Positions 32,077 through 43,036 of a stretch of DNA of 64,000 nucleotides are shown one piece after another (within the stretch, counting starts at the first letter, position 1; each line of letters opens with the position of its first letter). Made by a program: the position numbers and the translations under genes. The stretch is from Chrysopilus asiliformis (taxonomy: Eukaryota > Arthropoda > Insecta > Diptera > Rhagionidae), in the NCBI GenBank assembly GCA_964034945.1, contig OZ035960.1, positions 53,128,706 to 53,192,705 on the forward strand. The letters are read 5' to 3'. The notes under the pieces were generated by a model that was given only the letters and a program-made list of their open reading frames with translations, ran no database searches and was not told where the DNA came from.

Positions 32077-34759
32077 CAGTGATGCTATGTACCTTTAGTG
32101 AAATTCCCCTTTCCAAATGACGAAATCCCCCTTTTTCCCCTTTTTCAATGACGAAATTCCCCTCGTTTTTCCCCTATAAAAACAACGGGTTTTAAATAAA
32201 AAATTCTTTATTAAACACAAAAAAATTCAAAAACAAACAATAAAATTCGTAAGAAACATAATAAAATAATAATAAACAACGATACTTATTTGTATAAAGA
32301 ATCCGTATTGTGTAGCGATAGATGCTCGCTTGTTGGTTCGAATAGAAAGCATTGATGGTCCCGTGCTTTGAATCCCGACCGAACTTTGCAAATAGCACTA
32401 AGGCTGGCTTCTGCCAAACGGTTTCGCTTTTTATTTTTTACATCTGTCACCACAGAAAATATTCGCTCAGCTTCTGCATTCGAATGCGGCAAAGTTAACA
32501 TATATGCTGCAACCTTAATCAAATTCGGAAACATTTGTATTCCTTCGTAATTTTTCTTCTGCTCTGTATTCCTCCAAAATGTTGCAACCCCTAATTTGAC
32601 CAATCGATTTTTTTCACCTTCATTTATTCTAAGTGGCATTTCCATCCATTCTATAGCTACAGAGTTCATATCGCAATGTGGAATGGAAATTGAATCAAAT
32701 GATAATTTCTTACAGTATACTCTATTTTTACTATTCAGGGCCACTTCCGGAGATAAAAATTCCATCTGTTGAAGAATATTTTCATGGAATGGAAACCTTT
32801 TCAAAATCTCCTTGATTGCCGTCAAATAAAAATTTTTGCACGTTTCCTTAATTTCTATAAAATCAATTTCGTCGAAATTTTGAATAAAGTCCTCACATTC
32901 TGGACCAACGTAAATGTCTTTAGGGCTAAGGAGATAGTCTTCAAGATAATTTGGTAGATCAATCCTGTCATTGTTTTCTAAAAGTGTCTGAAGATGGCTT
33001 TCTTCAATGAAATTTCTACCAATCCTAAATAAAATATTTTTGCACTCGCTATACAGAAGATGTAGAAGTACTCCCGAGCCTTGAAACAACTTATTAAAAT
33101 CGTTAAAGTAAGAAAGCACGTATTTTAAAAAATAGAAAAAGGCTTTTACTTTTATATCAGATAATTTTGCACAAATTTTTGTTGCTTTTTTCCGTTTGGT
33201 TTCTGTGGAATCCAATAAAAACATGTGGTGTAATACTGTCCAATTTTCTAAGAGTCTTACAACACAAGAGTGTAAAACTAACCATCTAGTTTTTGAAGGA
33301 TTCAATATTTTCTTTTTTTCGACATTAAAATATTCCTGAAATTCCTGAAGTATCGCACAACTCTTTGGACTTTCGGAAAAATAAGTAGCTACTTCAGTAA
33401 GAAGACATTCGCATTCGTTTGGTAACTCGGCACAGGCGTAGCTCGCGACTAGTGCTGAAGAGTGACATATGCATTTTAGTAAAAATACGGTTGGTTGGTC
33501 TCTTTGCAGTCTAGTGAAAAAAGAATTATGTTTTCCTACCATTACTGCAGCGTTATCACAAGCCAATCCAATTACGTTGGTTACAGGAATGTTGTGTTTT
33601 TCTAGGCAGTCTTTAAATGATTTGTACAAGGCTTCGGATGTACAATCTGTAGCGTTAATTGCTAGTAACTCCAAAAGATTGGTTTCTACTGTAAAAGTTA
33701 CAGGGTTGACATAACGCGCCAAACAACATAGATTTTTAGTGTTACAAATGTCAGTGCTTTCATCAACGAGTACTGAAAATAAATTGTGTCTGAGAATTCC
33801 AACCAAACGATCCGTTTCTACTTTCGCCAATATGTTTTCGACAATTTTTCCACATTTCTGTCTGCCTAATGTTATGTCTGCCGCAATCTCAGAGTCAGGA
33901 AATATGTTTTTCAACAATGGCAAAAGATGTTCAATAGTCTGATACGCCACGTTATGCTCCGCAAAAAAAGCAGATAATTTTATTTCTGCGGATTTTACAT
34001 TTTTGCCATGGGTTAAAGTTTTTGGAAAAAATTCACTTATAGGTGTAACCGAAGCAAAGTCTTTCTGGTTGCTTACATGTTTCTGCATTTTGCTGTGCTT
34101 TACAAGTTCACTTTTTCCAGCAATCATAGTAGAATTGCATAGACGGCAATACGCTTTTGTGGAATCCGTAGCGACTGCCTCCAACCATCCTCGAAACTCA
34201 GGAAGTTCTAACCATGCTTTTTGGAATTTATTCGATGTGCTCTTCTTGGCACTCATGTTAGCCTTCAAAAAGAAAATAGCACAAATTAGGAAATTATTTT
34301 ATATTTGGTAAAGCATTATAAAAAAATACCTGTTAGTTGTATTCCCCATAAAAATCACGGAATTCCACCAAACTTCAAATAAAATGTGGAAAGAAGCCGG
34401 GATTCACAATTGCATAATAAGAAAAGTAAGCCACAATAGGCATAAATCAAGGTAGTTTCTTGGCTTTTGAGCTTAAAATGACATTGTGGTGTACCTTACA
34501 ATTGCAGTAAAATCATTACAAAGTGGAAATTGCATAAGCAAGAGTATTTCCTTCACTCTTTACCTTTGCCTAAGCTTGGAATTGGATTGTAATCGTTTTT
34601 AATTATATATCTTTCTACTTTTCCGTAATTTTTTAAAAGTATTTCGGATTTAGTTGAAAGGCGAAGATTTTCCCCTCGTTTTGAAGCGTTTTCCCCTTTT
34701 CCCCTTTTACGGTCAAATTCCCCTCAAAAAGGGGAATTCCCCTCGAAATAGCATCACTG
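32077..34759 (-). mobile_element. hAT transposon, apparently complete
   Basis: Ends CAGTGATGCTAT and ATAGCATCACTG lie inside an exact 8-bp duplication GTTTAGAG (32069-32076, 34760-34767). Total 2,683 bp with one uninterrupted transposase. The word GAAATTCCCC and its complement are iterated at both ends, as expected for transposase-binding subterminal repeats. The insertion hit the left end of a MITE. Confidence 0.93.
32286..34268 (-). CDS. hAT transposase, full length
   Basis: 660 residues ending TAA. A zinc finger near residues 40-65 (YCRLCNSTMIAGKSELVKHS then KMQKH) suggests DNA binding. The RNase H-like core shows SVLVDESTDI near residue 165, CDNAAVMVGKHNSF near 240 and CICHSSALVASYAC near 270. 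The C-terminal dimerisation block has LPHSNAEAERIFSVV near 610. These match the hAT group of ZBED/SCAND3-like (DUF4371-type) transposases. The enzyme would excise and reinsert the element with 8-bp duplications. No stops, frameshifts or introns were seen, so activity is plausible. An upstream ATG choice exists (MKANMSAKK), and the second Met may be the true start. Confidence 0.95.
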   Translation of the reverse strand: MKANMSAKKSTSNKFQKAWLELPEFRGWLEAVATDSTKAYCRLCNSTMIAGKSELVKHSKMQKHVSNQKDFASVTPISEFFPKTLTHGKNVKSAEIKLSAFFAEHNVAYQTIEHLLPLLKNIFPDSEIAADITLGRQKCGKIVENILAKVETDRLVGILRHNLFSVLVDESTDICNTKNLCCLARYVNPVTFTVETNLLELLAINATDCTSEALYKSFKDCLEKHNIPVTNVIGLACDNAAVMVGKHNSFFTRLQRDQPTVFLLKCICHSSALVASYACAELPNECECLLTEVATYFSESPKSCAILQEFQEYFNVEKKKILNPSKTRWLVLHSCVVRLLENWTVLHHMFLLDSTETKRKKATKICAKLSDIKVKAFFYFLKYVLSYFNDFNKLFQGSGVLLHLLYSECKNILFRIGRNFIEESHLQTLLENNDRIDLPNYLEDYLLSPKDIYVGPECEDFIQNFDEIDFIEIKETCKNFYLTAIKEILKRFPFHENILQQMEFLSPEVALNSKNRVYCKKLSFDSISIPHCDMNSVAIEWMEMPLRINEGEKNRLVKLGVATFWRNTEQKKNYEGIQMFPNLIKVAAYMLTLPHSNAEAERIFSVVTDVKNKKRNRLAEASLSAICKVRSGFKARDHQCFLFEPTSEHLSLHNTDSLYK

Positions 34760-35244
34760 GTTTAGAGATATATAGTTAGGAAACGCGAAAGAAATTTTTT
34801 CTTGAAGAAGAGTACGTTGTCGTCTGTTTCATTTGCTTTGTAAAGACACTAATTGCTTTAGTGTGAGACATGCAAAACTCTCGGGATATTTCGTATTGTA
34901 GGCAGAACATTCCGTAAAATGTTCCTTGCCAGGCATTTTTTCTGTTTAAGCAACGTAACAAGTGAGATAAAAGTGTTTTTTTTTACTAAAAAATCCTATC
35001 GCCATTGACAGTTGAAGAAATTGTGAAAGGCCGCTGTCGGCCCTTGTGTATGTGTTGGTCCAATATTTTGGTTTGTTCTGTGCGAGTATTACAAAATGAT
35101 TTTTTTCAACAAGTCTATTTGAGCTAAATGATAAAAAGAGAGAAATGATGCTGTCGACTACGGAATGATGCTGTCGACTACTTCTTTCTACAGGCGGCAA
35201 ACGGAAAACCACGTTTGTGTCTTATCTTTAGTAAGTCTCTAATC
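34760..35244. mobile_element. TA-target MITE, copy 2, split by the hAT element
   Basis: Resembles 31541-32006 (TTTTTTCTTGAAGAAGAGTA, CATTTGCTTTGTAAAGACA) and ends AAGTCTCTAATC. Its first 8 bp lie at 32069-32076, on the other side of the hAT element. The middle contains a duplicated CGGAATGATGCTGTCGACTA near 35143-35180. Confidence 0.65.
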
Positions 35245-36171
35245 TTTGATAAAACGAAATAATAAAAAAAGTGTTGAACACTGAATAAAATTAATAATTT
35301 TGAAATCAATTCCTTGAAATTTAGACAAACTTTCTTTCTAATTATAGAAAACTTGAAAATGGTAATTGCGTTACTCATTATAATTTGTTGGCAGTATTTG
35401 TGTTTACAATGGTTAAATATTTGGATTCGGGTTATATCTTCAGAAATTTGCATATTTACTCATTTCGACTTTATCTGTGACAGGAAAATCTTCTTTATGG
35501 GTTTTCCACGTTGGGTTTGTAAATAACATTCACTAAAATTATTTGAATACTTGAACTTGACTTTGTTAAATATTTTTATCATATTTCTTTTTGTTTTTTT
35601 TTTTGGTTTCTAAACAGATTAAATGTTTAAGAAGAGTATTACTATTTTTTGTTAATTTTCGTTACGGTATGCTTTTACATTATTGAAATTTTAGATGTGA
35701 ATAAATAAAATTTTTTTTCGTTACGGTATTCCGTTTTGTACACGGTAAAAACTGGAGTCTAATTTTAAGACTTTTTTTCCTACATATAGGTCAACACCTT
35801 TTTGAGCCTAAAAATCAAACTTTAAAAGTTTGAAATTATTTTCCTTTTAAATAGTATTATCCGGTCTAAATTTAAGGTATTAAAATTTAAATTTTAGTCT
35901 AAAAAATCTAAAAATTAGTTCCAAATTTCTAAAAATGCTCAAATTAAAACCTTACGGTTTAAGTTTAAGATGCCTGAGTCTTAAATTTAGACTGGAATGG
36001 TTAAAAAATAGTCATAAACTTCTAAAATTCGTGAATTATCCGGGTAAATAAGACTATCCGGTCTAAATTTAAGACTTAAAAGTTTTAATTTCAAACTGAA
36101 ATTACTAAAAAGTAGTTACAATTTTCTAAAACTGACTCAAATTTAGACTTCGAAGTTTAAATTTCAAACCT

Positions 36172-36355
36172 TTTTTTTTATGTTTATGCCAGGAGCTTAG
36201 GCAAATTGCCTCTAATGCCGAAGTGTTTAGGGTCCATAGCAGAAAACTTCCAAATTCAAATTCAGCCGAATTATTTTTGCCCTGAGTGGGATTTGAACCA
36301 CTGCTCTTTGGATCACAAGGCAAGCACTTAGCTGACTGAGCCATCCACGCCCGCA
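36172..36355 (-). repeat. tRNA-derived SINE
   Basis: The minus strand starts GCGGGCGTGGATGGCTCAGT and carries an A-box (TGGCTCAGTCAG, 36332-36343) and a B-box (GGTTCAAATCC, about 36288-36298), with an unrelated tail ending in an A-run at 36172. The putative acceptor arms do not pair, so it is a SINE head and not a tRNA gene. Expected transcription is by RNA polymerase III. Confidence 0.78.
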
Positions 36356-36756
36356 AATTAAATTCTTAATTTTAGATTAATATGTATAGAAAATATACTC
36401 AGACTTCTAAAATAAACCAATTCAAGACTTTACTTTCTAAATTTTAGAATAATGAGTTTTAATTATAGGCTGAAATGATTAAAAAGTAGTCACAATTTTC
36501 TAAAACTGAATAAATTGTAGACTTTGAAGTTTTGTTTTTAGACCGAAAAGTCGAATTCGAGTTTCGCGACTTTTCTAAAATTGACCGACCGACTGATGAA
36601 TTTGAAAAAGAAAAATAAACTGAAAGGGAGATGTCCCACTGGCGCATCAGCTCCTGCAGCTGACTGATCCCGACATCAGGTCGCGCAGCTGCATGAACTG
36701 ATTCGATCAGTTGACATGGCACACTGAACTGGGATCAGCTGACCTCAAACGTCAAA

Positions 36757-37103
36757 ATGTCGGACTCGGAGGAAGAACTTCTCCTTATTTCTCTGCTAAA
36801 AAACCGCAGCAGTGTAAAACGTAGAAAATATTGCGTACATCCTGTTATAAAAAGAAATGCGCAATTAAGTTCGGCAAATAAAACCTTCAAAGCAGGAAAA
36901 TTTCAAAACTTTCACAGGATGTCCCAGGAAAGTTTTGAAATTTTACTACACCTTTTGGAGAAAAAATTGACGAACTGGGAACAACTTCTACAAGACATGT
37001 CAATGAAACAGAGGCACGGAGAAATTATTTGGCCAATTATTTTATGCGAAAAGAAAATGCCTTACCGTGGCAATTGGAAGTATTGCCTTTTAATCTAAAA
37101 TAA
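36757..37103 (+). pseudogene. Harbinger transposase, N-terminus fused to C-terminus
   Basis: The open frame begins MSDSEEELLLISLLKNRSS and includes a HARBI1-like block (RKYCVHPVIKRNA, FHRMSQESFEILLHLLEKKL). At about 37029 another frame reads LANYFMRKENALPWQLEVLP then FNLK and stop at 37101-37103, the normal end of this family. The DDE catalytic middle is deleted, so the product would be inactive. Confidence 0.75.
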
Positions 37104-37124
37104 AGTTATAAAACATTTACTTAC

Positions 37125-37275
37125 GCGGTAGTTTTACTTCTTCTGCGATTTGTTTCCACTCCATTTCTATCCTATCCCTCTTCCCATAGAAAGGATCTGT
37201 GCAATCGTACAAGCATCTATGTTTTTCTACAGCTTGTACGATTGCTGTGTTCAATTTCTCTTCTTTGGTAGACAT
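37125..37275 (-). pseudogene. MADF-domain exon of a Harbinger element
   Basis: The minus strand reads MSTKEEKLNTAIVQAVEKHR, then CLYDCTDPFYGKRDRIEMEW, KQIAEEVKLP, followed by GTAAGT. This is the first half of a MADF (Myb/SANT-like) domain. PIF/Harbinger elements encode such a protein as the partner that recruits the transposase to DNA. The rest of the gene is missing. Confidence 0.78.
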
Positions 37276-38776
37276 GTTTATTTTCGCTTGTCAAAATTTT
37301 TTGATATTCCCACAAACTAATTATTTTAAAGTCAACATTATATGAACTAGAGAGCCTATAACCAAGAGAGTGGCCAATAGATTGTGCTACTGACAACAAT
37401 TATTACCGCCAGACGAAAAAAATATTGAAAATTATCATTTTATTGTATTTAATCTAACAAAAATGACATTAGAAACTACCCGACATGTTTCTGATATCAG
37501 CTACATTTAGATCAGTTCAAAAAAGTCAGCTTTGTCTCCCAGACAGTCAGCTGCACATTTTTTGCAGTGTGCCATGCGCCATTTGATTACATGTGCAACT
37601 GATATCGGGATCAGTCAGCTGCAGCGGCTGATGGCCAGTGGGACATATCGCAAAAGACTAAATATTAGACTAAAAGTTTAATTCAATTTTATCCGAATTG
37701 AAGTAAAACTTACAAGGTTTAGTTCTCAAACTTATAGGTCTAATATTTCGATTAAAAGTTTAGAAATAAGGCGGAGAGGTTTAAAACAAATTTTTAAGAA
37801 AGAAAAAGTTTACTTTTTAAACTATAGTCTTAAAAATAAACCAAAACTCACTAAATATTAAACTTTTCGACTAAAATATATTCTAAACTTTCAAAAAGTT
37901 TTAAAAATAGAGAAAATAGTTTAAAATTCCACTAAACTTTCAAAAGTTTAAAAAATAGAAGGAAAAAGTCTTAAAATTAGACTCCAGTTTTTACCGTGTA
38001 TGATAAAAAATTTCATTTCGTTATGTTATAACGTTACACATTGTATTGAAACTGGAAATTTAAAAAAAATTGCACTTAAATAATAGTTTATTTATCACAA
38101 AGTAATTCATTTCAGCTTCCATAAAAATAAATTCTATAAAAAAATTAATAAAGCTAACAAATAAAAAGAAAAAAAAACTAAAATAGTGATTCTTAAGTTG
38201 AAAAATCAATAAAAAACTTTAAAGAAAAGAATCGTAGAAAAGTTTTGTTTATTAAAATAAGTGGCACAACAAAATTGACATTTTTTGTGTCAATATCGAA
38301 GATATTGAATTTTATGCTATTTATACGTCGCTGATTCTGAGCCAGTCTTCGCTCTACTTCTGGAGATTTACTCAAAAGAAAATATTTTCGATACCAAAAA
38401 AGTTCCTTAACAGATTTTCATTTTCGTATCTCCAAAAATAGAGTGAATCTAGCTAAAACAAAGTCCAATTTAGAATCAAAATATGATTAAAAATACTGCC
38501 CCAATATTTATACCCGTATGCGTATGGTGAAACCAAAGGGTATACTAACTTTGCCTTACCGTTTGTAACACCAAGATCCCGTCATCATACACAAAAATGA
38601 ATTACACCAGTGTGTTTAGAATGATAAAAATAATTAATTTTTGCATGTCCGTCCGTCTGTCCGTCCGTCTGTCCGTCCGTCTGTCTGTCCGTCTGTGGCG
38701 CGGATTGCGGACGCATGGATTGAGCTAGAGACTTGAAATTTTGCACAGATCCGTTTTTCGTAAAATGCGAGGCTAA

Positions 38777-39342
38777 TGGTTCAACCACAATTGGGGCGGC
38801 AAGCGGCAGCGGCGGGCGGCATTTTTTTTGCACTTACGTAGCGCAACTAGAGCTGCTACAATACAGCGGCAACGGCAGCGCACTTTTTCCGTCGCCGCCG
38901 AGTTTGAATAAAAGTCAAACTTGCCGCCGCCGCCCAAAATGTTTTCTGAAAACCACCACATTCGGCGCCACATTCTATGACGATTTTTCTTCGTTGTTTA
39001 GTGACAACCACCACATTCGGCGCCACATTCTATGCAGTTTTTTTGACGTTTTGATTTCCCAAGATGCCTACAACGGAGAAAAAATTAATCGAGTTCGTGA
39101 AAGGAAATCCAATGCTCTACGATTTGGCCCATCCTCAATATAAGGATATAAAATCAAGAAATATAAATGGAGTGAAGTAGCGGACGAATTAAATAAGTTT
39201 TGATGTTTCAATTTTGTCAGAGGCATGCCGCTATCATGGTGCCGCTGCCGCTATCATTGTAGCTGGTTCGGCGGTATGTGTGGCGGCGCCATGCCGCCCG
39301 CCGTCGCCGCTGCCGCTTGCCGCCTTCATTGTGGTTGACCTA
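38777..39342. mobile_element. GC-rich Harbinger-like MITE, 566 bp
   Basis: Ends TGGTTCAACCACAATTGGGG and the inverted CCTTCATTGTGGTTGACCTA are flanked by TAA (38774-38776, 39343-39345). Subterminal GGCGGCAAGCGGCAGCGGC is inverted at the other end. Its base composition stands out sharply from the AT-rich surroundings. It contains a MADF gene remnant. Confidence 0.8.
39064..39201 (+). pseudogene. MADF-domain remnant inside the GC-rich MITE
   Basis: Reads MPTTEKKLIEFVKGNPMLYD then LAHPQYKDIK. After a frameshift near 39145 it continues KKYKWSEVADELNKF. The block order (LIEFV, LYD, Y-K-D, W-x-x-VA) is that of a MADF domain from a PIF/Harbinger second gene. Confidence 0.65.
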
Positions 39343-39889
39343 TAAGTTCGTTAATGGGCAAAAATGGACCATTAGGGGGGGTACCCCCCATACGAACGAA
39401 AACGTTTTTTGCGAATATCTCAAAAACGGTGCATTTTATCAAAAAAGTGCAAGAACAAAAGTTGTTTAGGACATGATTCTACATTAAAGTTCCATACATC
39501 AAAATCCAATTGGAACAAGTTTTAAAAAAATCTTATTGGAAAGTTTGACTTCTTACTGAAATTTTCATATAACTGTTTGCCGTTCACTTAAATCACCATA
39601 CGGGTTTTCAATAATTGCCAGATTGGCAATTCTAGCTTTTGTTATGTTTTTAATTATATTTTTTGCAGGTGGTAGGTATGTGGGGTTATACTTGATGAAC
39701 TTTTCACAAAGAAAAAAAAATAAATCAAAAATAATTAAATAACGAAAAAATGAAATCATTTTTTTCGGTTCTCGTTACGGCTTTTGTTATTAATGGAATT
39801 AAATTTCTATAACGTTATAACGCAATTTTGAGGAAAAAACCGGAAAATCATTATTTCGTTACGTTACAATAACGTTTCCCATACCTGGT

Positions 39890-40708
39890 TCTATGACTAT
39901 TGCTGTACTACTTTCAAAGAAGAGCAAGATTTATATGCACATCCAAACGAAAAAATATTAGTTTCAGAAAAGTGTTTGTACTTTCTAAGAAGGACACTTT
40001 CATGTAACCTGTCGTATTATTTTCACAATTAACGAAGACGAAAACCATATAAATTACGTATTTATAAAACTTGTTAATAACTTGCAGCGTGGGTATCACG
40101 AGACTGACATATGTTTTTCAGGCAGGTTGCAAAAAAATACAAAATATTTTATTTATCGAAAAGATCTCAGAATTCCACAAGTAGAATTCTGAGTATCGAA
40201 CATCTTAAAGCATAATAATAAGTTAATATAAATCGTAAATATTTCATTATCTTTAGCAGGAGAGCATGTTCAATTTTTAATTTGTTTGGGTGAAATTAGA
40301 ATTTTTAATTCGGCATTTTGCATTTTATATTGTTATAAGTTAAACATCTCAAATATTTGAGAGTGCTTTTAAAAATTTGAACATCCTGTTTGGTTTTGAA
40401 TATTAAGTTAAATATTCTTTATGCTATTCCGATTGTATCCAAAGTTATGAAGCGACAAAGGCAAGATTAATGCTTGTAATTAGACTGGTTTTTGCCTTAT
40501 TCTATCTTCGGTCCTCTAAAAAGGATTTTAATTTTCGGTTTCCTGAAAAAATGTTCAAACTGTTTAACAAGAATTGAATGCTGCGTGTCAGTAGTTTTAA
40601 AGGGTAATGACATTTACTTGCACGACAAGGAAGAGCTAAAATGAACAAAAAGGAACCATGAAATTGCCTATGTTTTGGTAGCTATTCAAAATATCGCAAT
40701 ATATATTT
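39890..40708. other. AT-rich spacer
   Basis: No gene, RNA or complete repeat was recognised. Confidence 0.4.
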
Positions 40709-41200
40709 AAAACATAACAAAAGCTATAATTGCCAATCTGGCAATTATTGAAAACCCGTATGGTGATTTAAGTGAACGGCGAACAATTGTATCAAAATTC
40801 CACTCTGAAGTCAAACTTTCCAATAAGATTTTTTAAAATTTATTCCAATCGGATTTTGATGTATGGGAGTTTTATGTAGAATCATATCCTAAATAACTCT
40901 TGTTGTTGCACTTTTTTTATAAGATGCACCATTTTTGAGATATTTGCAAAAAACGTTTTCGTTCGTATGGGGGTACCCCCCCTAATGGTCCATTTTTGCC
41001 CATTATCGAACTTAGCCTTGCATTTTACGAAAAACCAATCTGTGCGAAATTTCAGTCTTCATGCCTTCATGCTAAATTCAACTTTTTTTATCATTCTAAA
41101 CACACTGGTGTAATTCATTTTTGTGTGTGATAACGGGATCTTGGCGTTACAAACGGTAAGGCAAATCTAATATACCATTTGGTCTCACCATACGGGTATA
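40709..41200 (-). mobile_element. Helentron-like element, copy f (array lost)
   Basis: Reverse copy with both ends present (AAACATAACAAAAGCTATAA ... CACCATACGGGTATA) but with the (GTCY)n array and its flank deleted near 41050-41070. It preserves an uninterrupted CAACTTTTTTTATCATTC target. Confidence 0.78.
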
Positions 41201-41416
41201 AAAAAACTTATTTCATGTGAGGTAAATTGCTTGAAGACTTAAATGATTACCTCCAAATTTGATTGTCTTTAACCACGGTTTAGCATGCTAATATTACCTT
41301 TACACATGAATTAACAATCCTTTAGGGAGGCTCTTATGTCTGGCAGGTCAGTGTAAGTCTAGATGGGGTTTTTAAAAAAAAGTGAAACTGCTACAAAAAA
41401 AAACATTTTGTTTTAA

Positions 41417-41653
41417 CCCTAGACCCGTGTACTATAAAACTTCCATATATCGTGTACTTGGGCACTCAGTGCCCAGATGTAATTATAATAGAAAATGTAT
41501 GGCTGGTTTGTTTAAAAATCATAAAAATGTGGTTAATTCGTTAAACAAATAAGAAATACAATGGGCATTTAATCATATTCTTTATTAAAAATATGTTTAA
41601 TTTCGGTTCAAAAATCGTTCTGGGCACTCAGTGCCCAGTACACGGGTCTAGGG
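41417..41653. mobile_element. piggyBac-like MITE, 237 bp
   Basis: Ends CCCTAGACCCGTGTACT and AGTACACGGGTCTAGGG are flanked by TTAA (41413-41416, 41654-41657). The palindrome GGGCACTCAGTGCCC lies near both ends. Confidence 0.82.
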
Positions 41654-41657
41654 TTAA

Positions 41658-42242
41658 TACATATATATATATATATAAATATAAATTATAATTAATTCAA
41701 CTAATTTGGTAAAAATACATATCGACACCTCTGTGCAAGACTATGGTAACTCGGCTTAGGACATTTTTCATTAATTGACACTTTTCTCTCCTGATAAAAT
41801 TACACTCACAAAAAAATTATAACGGTGCCATGATTTTCAATAAAGGTATTTAACTTTAAAATTTATAAATTTTTGACCAACTTCATATTTCTCCAAATAT
41901 GAATATAGTAAGTTAACTTACAACATTTGATCAAAATTTTCATATATTGTAAGTCTAGTTACAACATTTCTCTTTGGAAATTTTTCAATAGCTAGATATC
42001 GTAAGTAGTATCTAGTTATAATGTTTTTGAAGTTTACAGTTTTAAATTTCAAATTTTGTAACTCGATTTACAATGAAAAAAAATGGTTCCCATTAAATGT
42101 CGTAACTGTACTGTAGATAATTTAATTGCTAGTTTAGGAAGCCGTTTTCCTTGCGTAGTGAGGTTAAAATTACGCATCAACGAAATGTCTCAAAAACAGT
42201 TTAATTTTTACTAACTTTTTAGAGTAGGCTAAAAAATCTGTT
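41658..42242. other. AT-rich spacer with a TA tract
   Basis: Short (TA)n at 41658-41680. Words around AAGTTAACTTACAACATTT recur between 41900 and 42060. No gene was seen. Confidence 0.35.
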
Positions 42243-42245
42243 TTA

Positions 42246-43036
42246 TGCCGCATTCACACGACGCTGTTTTGCCAGCCGCTGGCTGCTGTTGGTTAATAGT
42301 GCTGGCAAGTAGCAAATCAGTGGTTTGACATTTTAATCTGGGAGATTTTTTAAATAATAAACGTAACACACAAATTTAAATAAATAAACGTACAATAACA
42401 ACTTACAATAAACAAATTTTACCACTTACAGACTTTTAACACCTCTGAAACCATGTGACAGGGTCACGTGATCCCTAGTAGCGCTGGCAAAGTAGAACGG
42501 TCTCTACTTCACTTAGCGCTGCTAAAATCATCAAGGTAGAACCAGAAACATACGTCCGTGCGTCCGTCATGCGTCCGTCACGTTGACAGTTCGATGCGGT
42601 CAAAGGAAAATCAACGGGCTGCTATGAGTACTCCCCTAATAATGCGTTTGTCCGATGCAGCAACGCACCGTCACCGCATAGAGTAGGTCGACTTTCTACT
42701 TTTACATGCGGCAACGCACGGAAATGTCATTTCGCAAAAAAGTTTGGTTACGATTTAAGCAATTTAAGTATGGAACAAATTGAAAGTAATTGTTTCGACG
42801 ATAAACTAATAGAAAAAAGTGAAGAAGAAGTGATTCGTTGCCGTATCCAACTGTCACCGCATAAAACTGTATACCGGACGGACGCATGACGGACGCATCG
42901 ACGTACGATTCAGGTTCTAGCTTCACGCTGCTGCTGGTAGTAGCAACGCACTAGGGTTCACACGGTGCTGCTGAAACGGCTGTTAACAGTCAAACAGTCA
43001 CTAGCGCTGGCAAAACAGCGTCGTGTGACCGCCGTA
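42246..43036. mobile_element. Harbinger-like MITE, 791 bp, with a nested element
   Basis: Ends TGCCGCATTCACACGACGCT and the inverted AGCGTCGTGTGACCGCCGTA are flanked by TTA (42243-42245, 43037-43039). The words GCTGGCAA and CGCTGGC are iterated. A TA-flanked element lies inside at 42539-42917. Confidence 0.75.
42539..42917. mobile_element. 379-bp TA-flanked element nested in the Harbinger-like MITE
   Basis: Ends GAACCAGAAACATACGTCCG and the inverted CGTACGATTCAGGTTC are flanked by TA (42537-42538, 42918-42919). The word ATGCGTCCGTC is iterated in both arms. A short + frame (MEQIESNCFDDKLIEKSEEE, about 42771) is of unknown meaning. Confidence 0.65.

Larger units (their letters stand above)
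36625..37645. mobile_element. PIF/Harbinger internal-deletion derivative
   Basis: Inverted ends around ATGTCCCACTGG...CATCAGC and GCAGCTGACTGATCCCGA occur at 36632 and in reverse at about 37640. It holds a fused N- and C-terminal remnant of a Harbinger transposase on the + strand and an opposite-strand MADF exon. This two-gene, divergent content is typical of PIF/Harbinger. The exact ends and 3-bp target were not resolved. Confidence 0.75.
35741..37998. mobile_element. TA-target element with long ends, carrying a SINE and a Harbinger derivative
   Basis: Inverted ends CACGGTAAAAACTGGAGTCT and AGACTCCAGTTTTTACCGTG, matching for about 36 bp, are flanked by TA (35739-35740, 37999-38000). The paralogue at 8440-8460 shows the empty TTTTGTATCGATAAAAAAC target. 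Words such as GTCTAAATTTAAGACTTAAA are iterated throughout. No own transposase was recognised. Confidence 0.8.
38510..39651 (+). mobile_element. Helentron-like element, copy e (interrupted)
   Basis: Forward copy with a small GTATGC duplication near its 5' end and a (GTCY)n array at 38647-38696. It is split by a GC-rich MITE at 38777-39342 (TAA duplicated). It resumes AAGTTCGTTAATGGGC and ends GTTATGTTTT. Confidence 0.8.
35660..39885 (-). mobile_element. Relative of the hAT-like element at 6499-8902, in pieces
   Basis: Segments at 35.66-35.74, 38.00-38.51 and 39.65-39.89 kb match parts of 6780-8470 in reverse (for example CATTTCGTTATGTTATAACG and TAACGCAATTTTGAGGAAAA). It is broken by a TA-target element at 35741-37998 and a Helentron-like copy at 38510-39651. 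The termini were not resolved. Confidence 0.55.

Noticed and set aside
36284..36355. tRNA gene
   Set aside because: A- and B-boxes are present but the 5' and 3' acceptor strands do not pair and the sequence runs on into a SINE body with an A-run.
36757..37098. Host HARBI1-like gene
   Set aside because: It lies inside inverted ends, lacks the catalytic core and shows a frame change to the transposase C-terminus, so it is a transposon remnant.
38733..39143. 136-residue ORF on the + strand
   Set aside because: It crosses the junction between a Helentron-like copy and the GC-rich MITE; only the MADF frame inside the MITE is meaningful.
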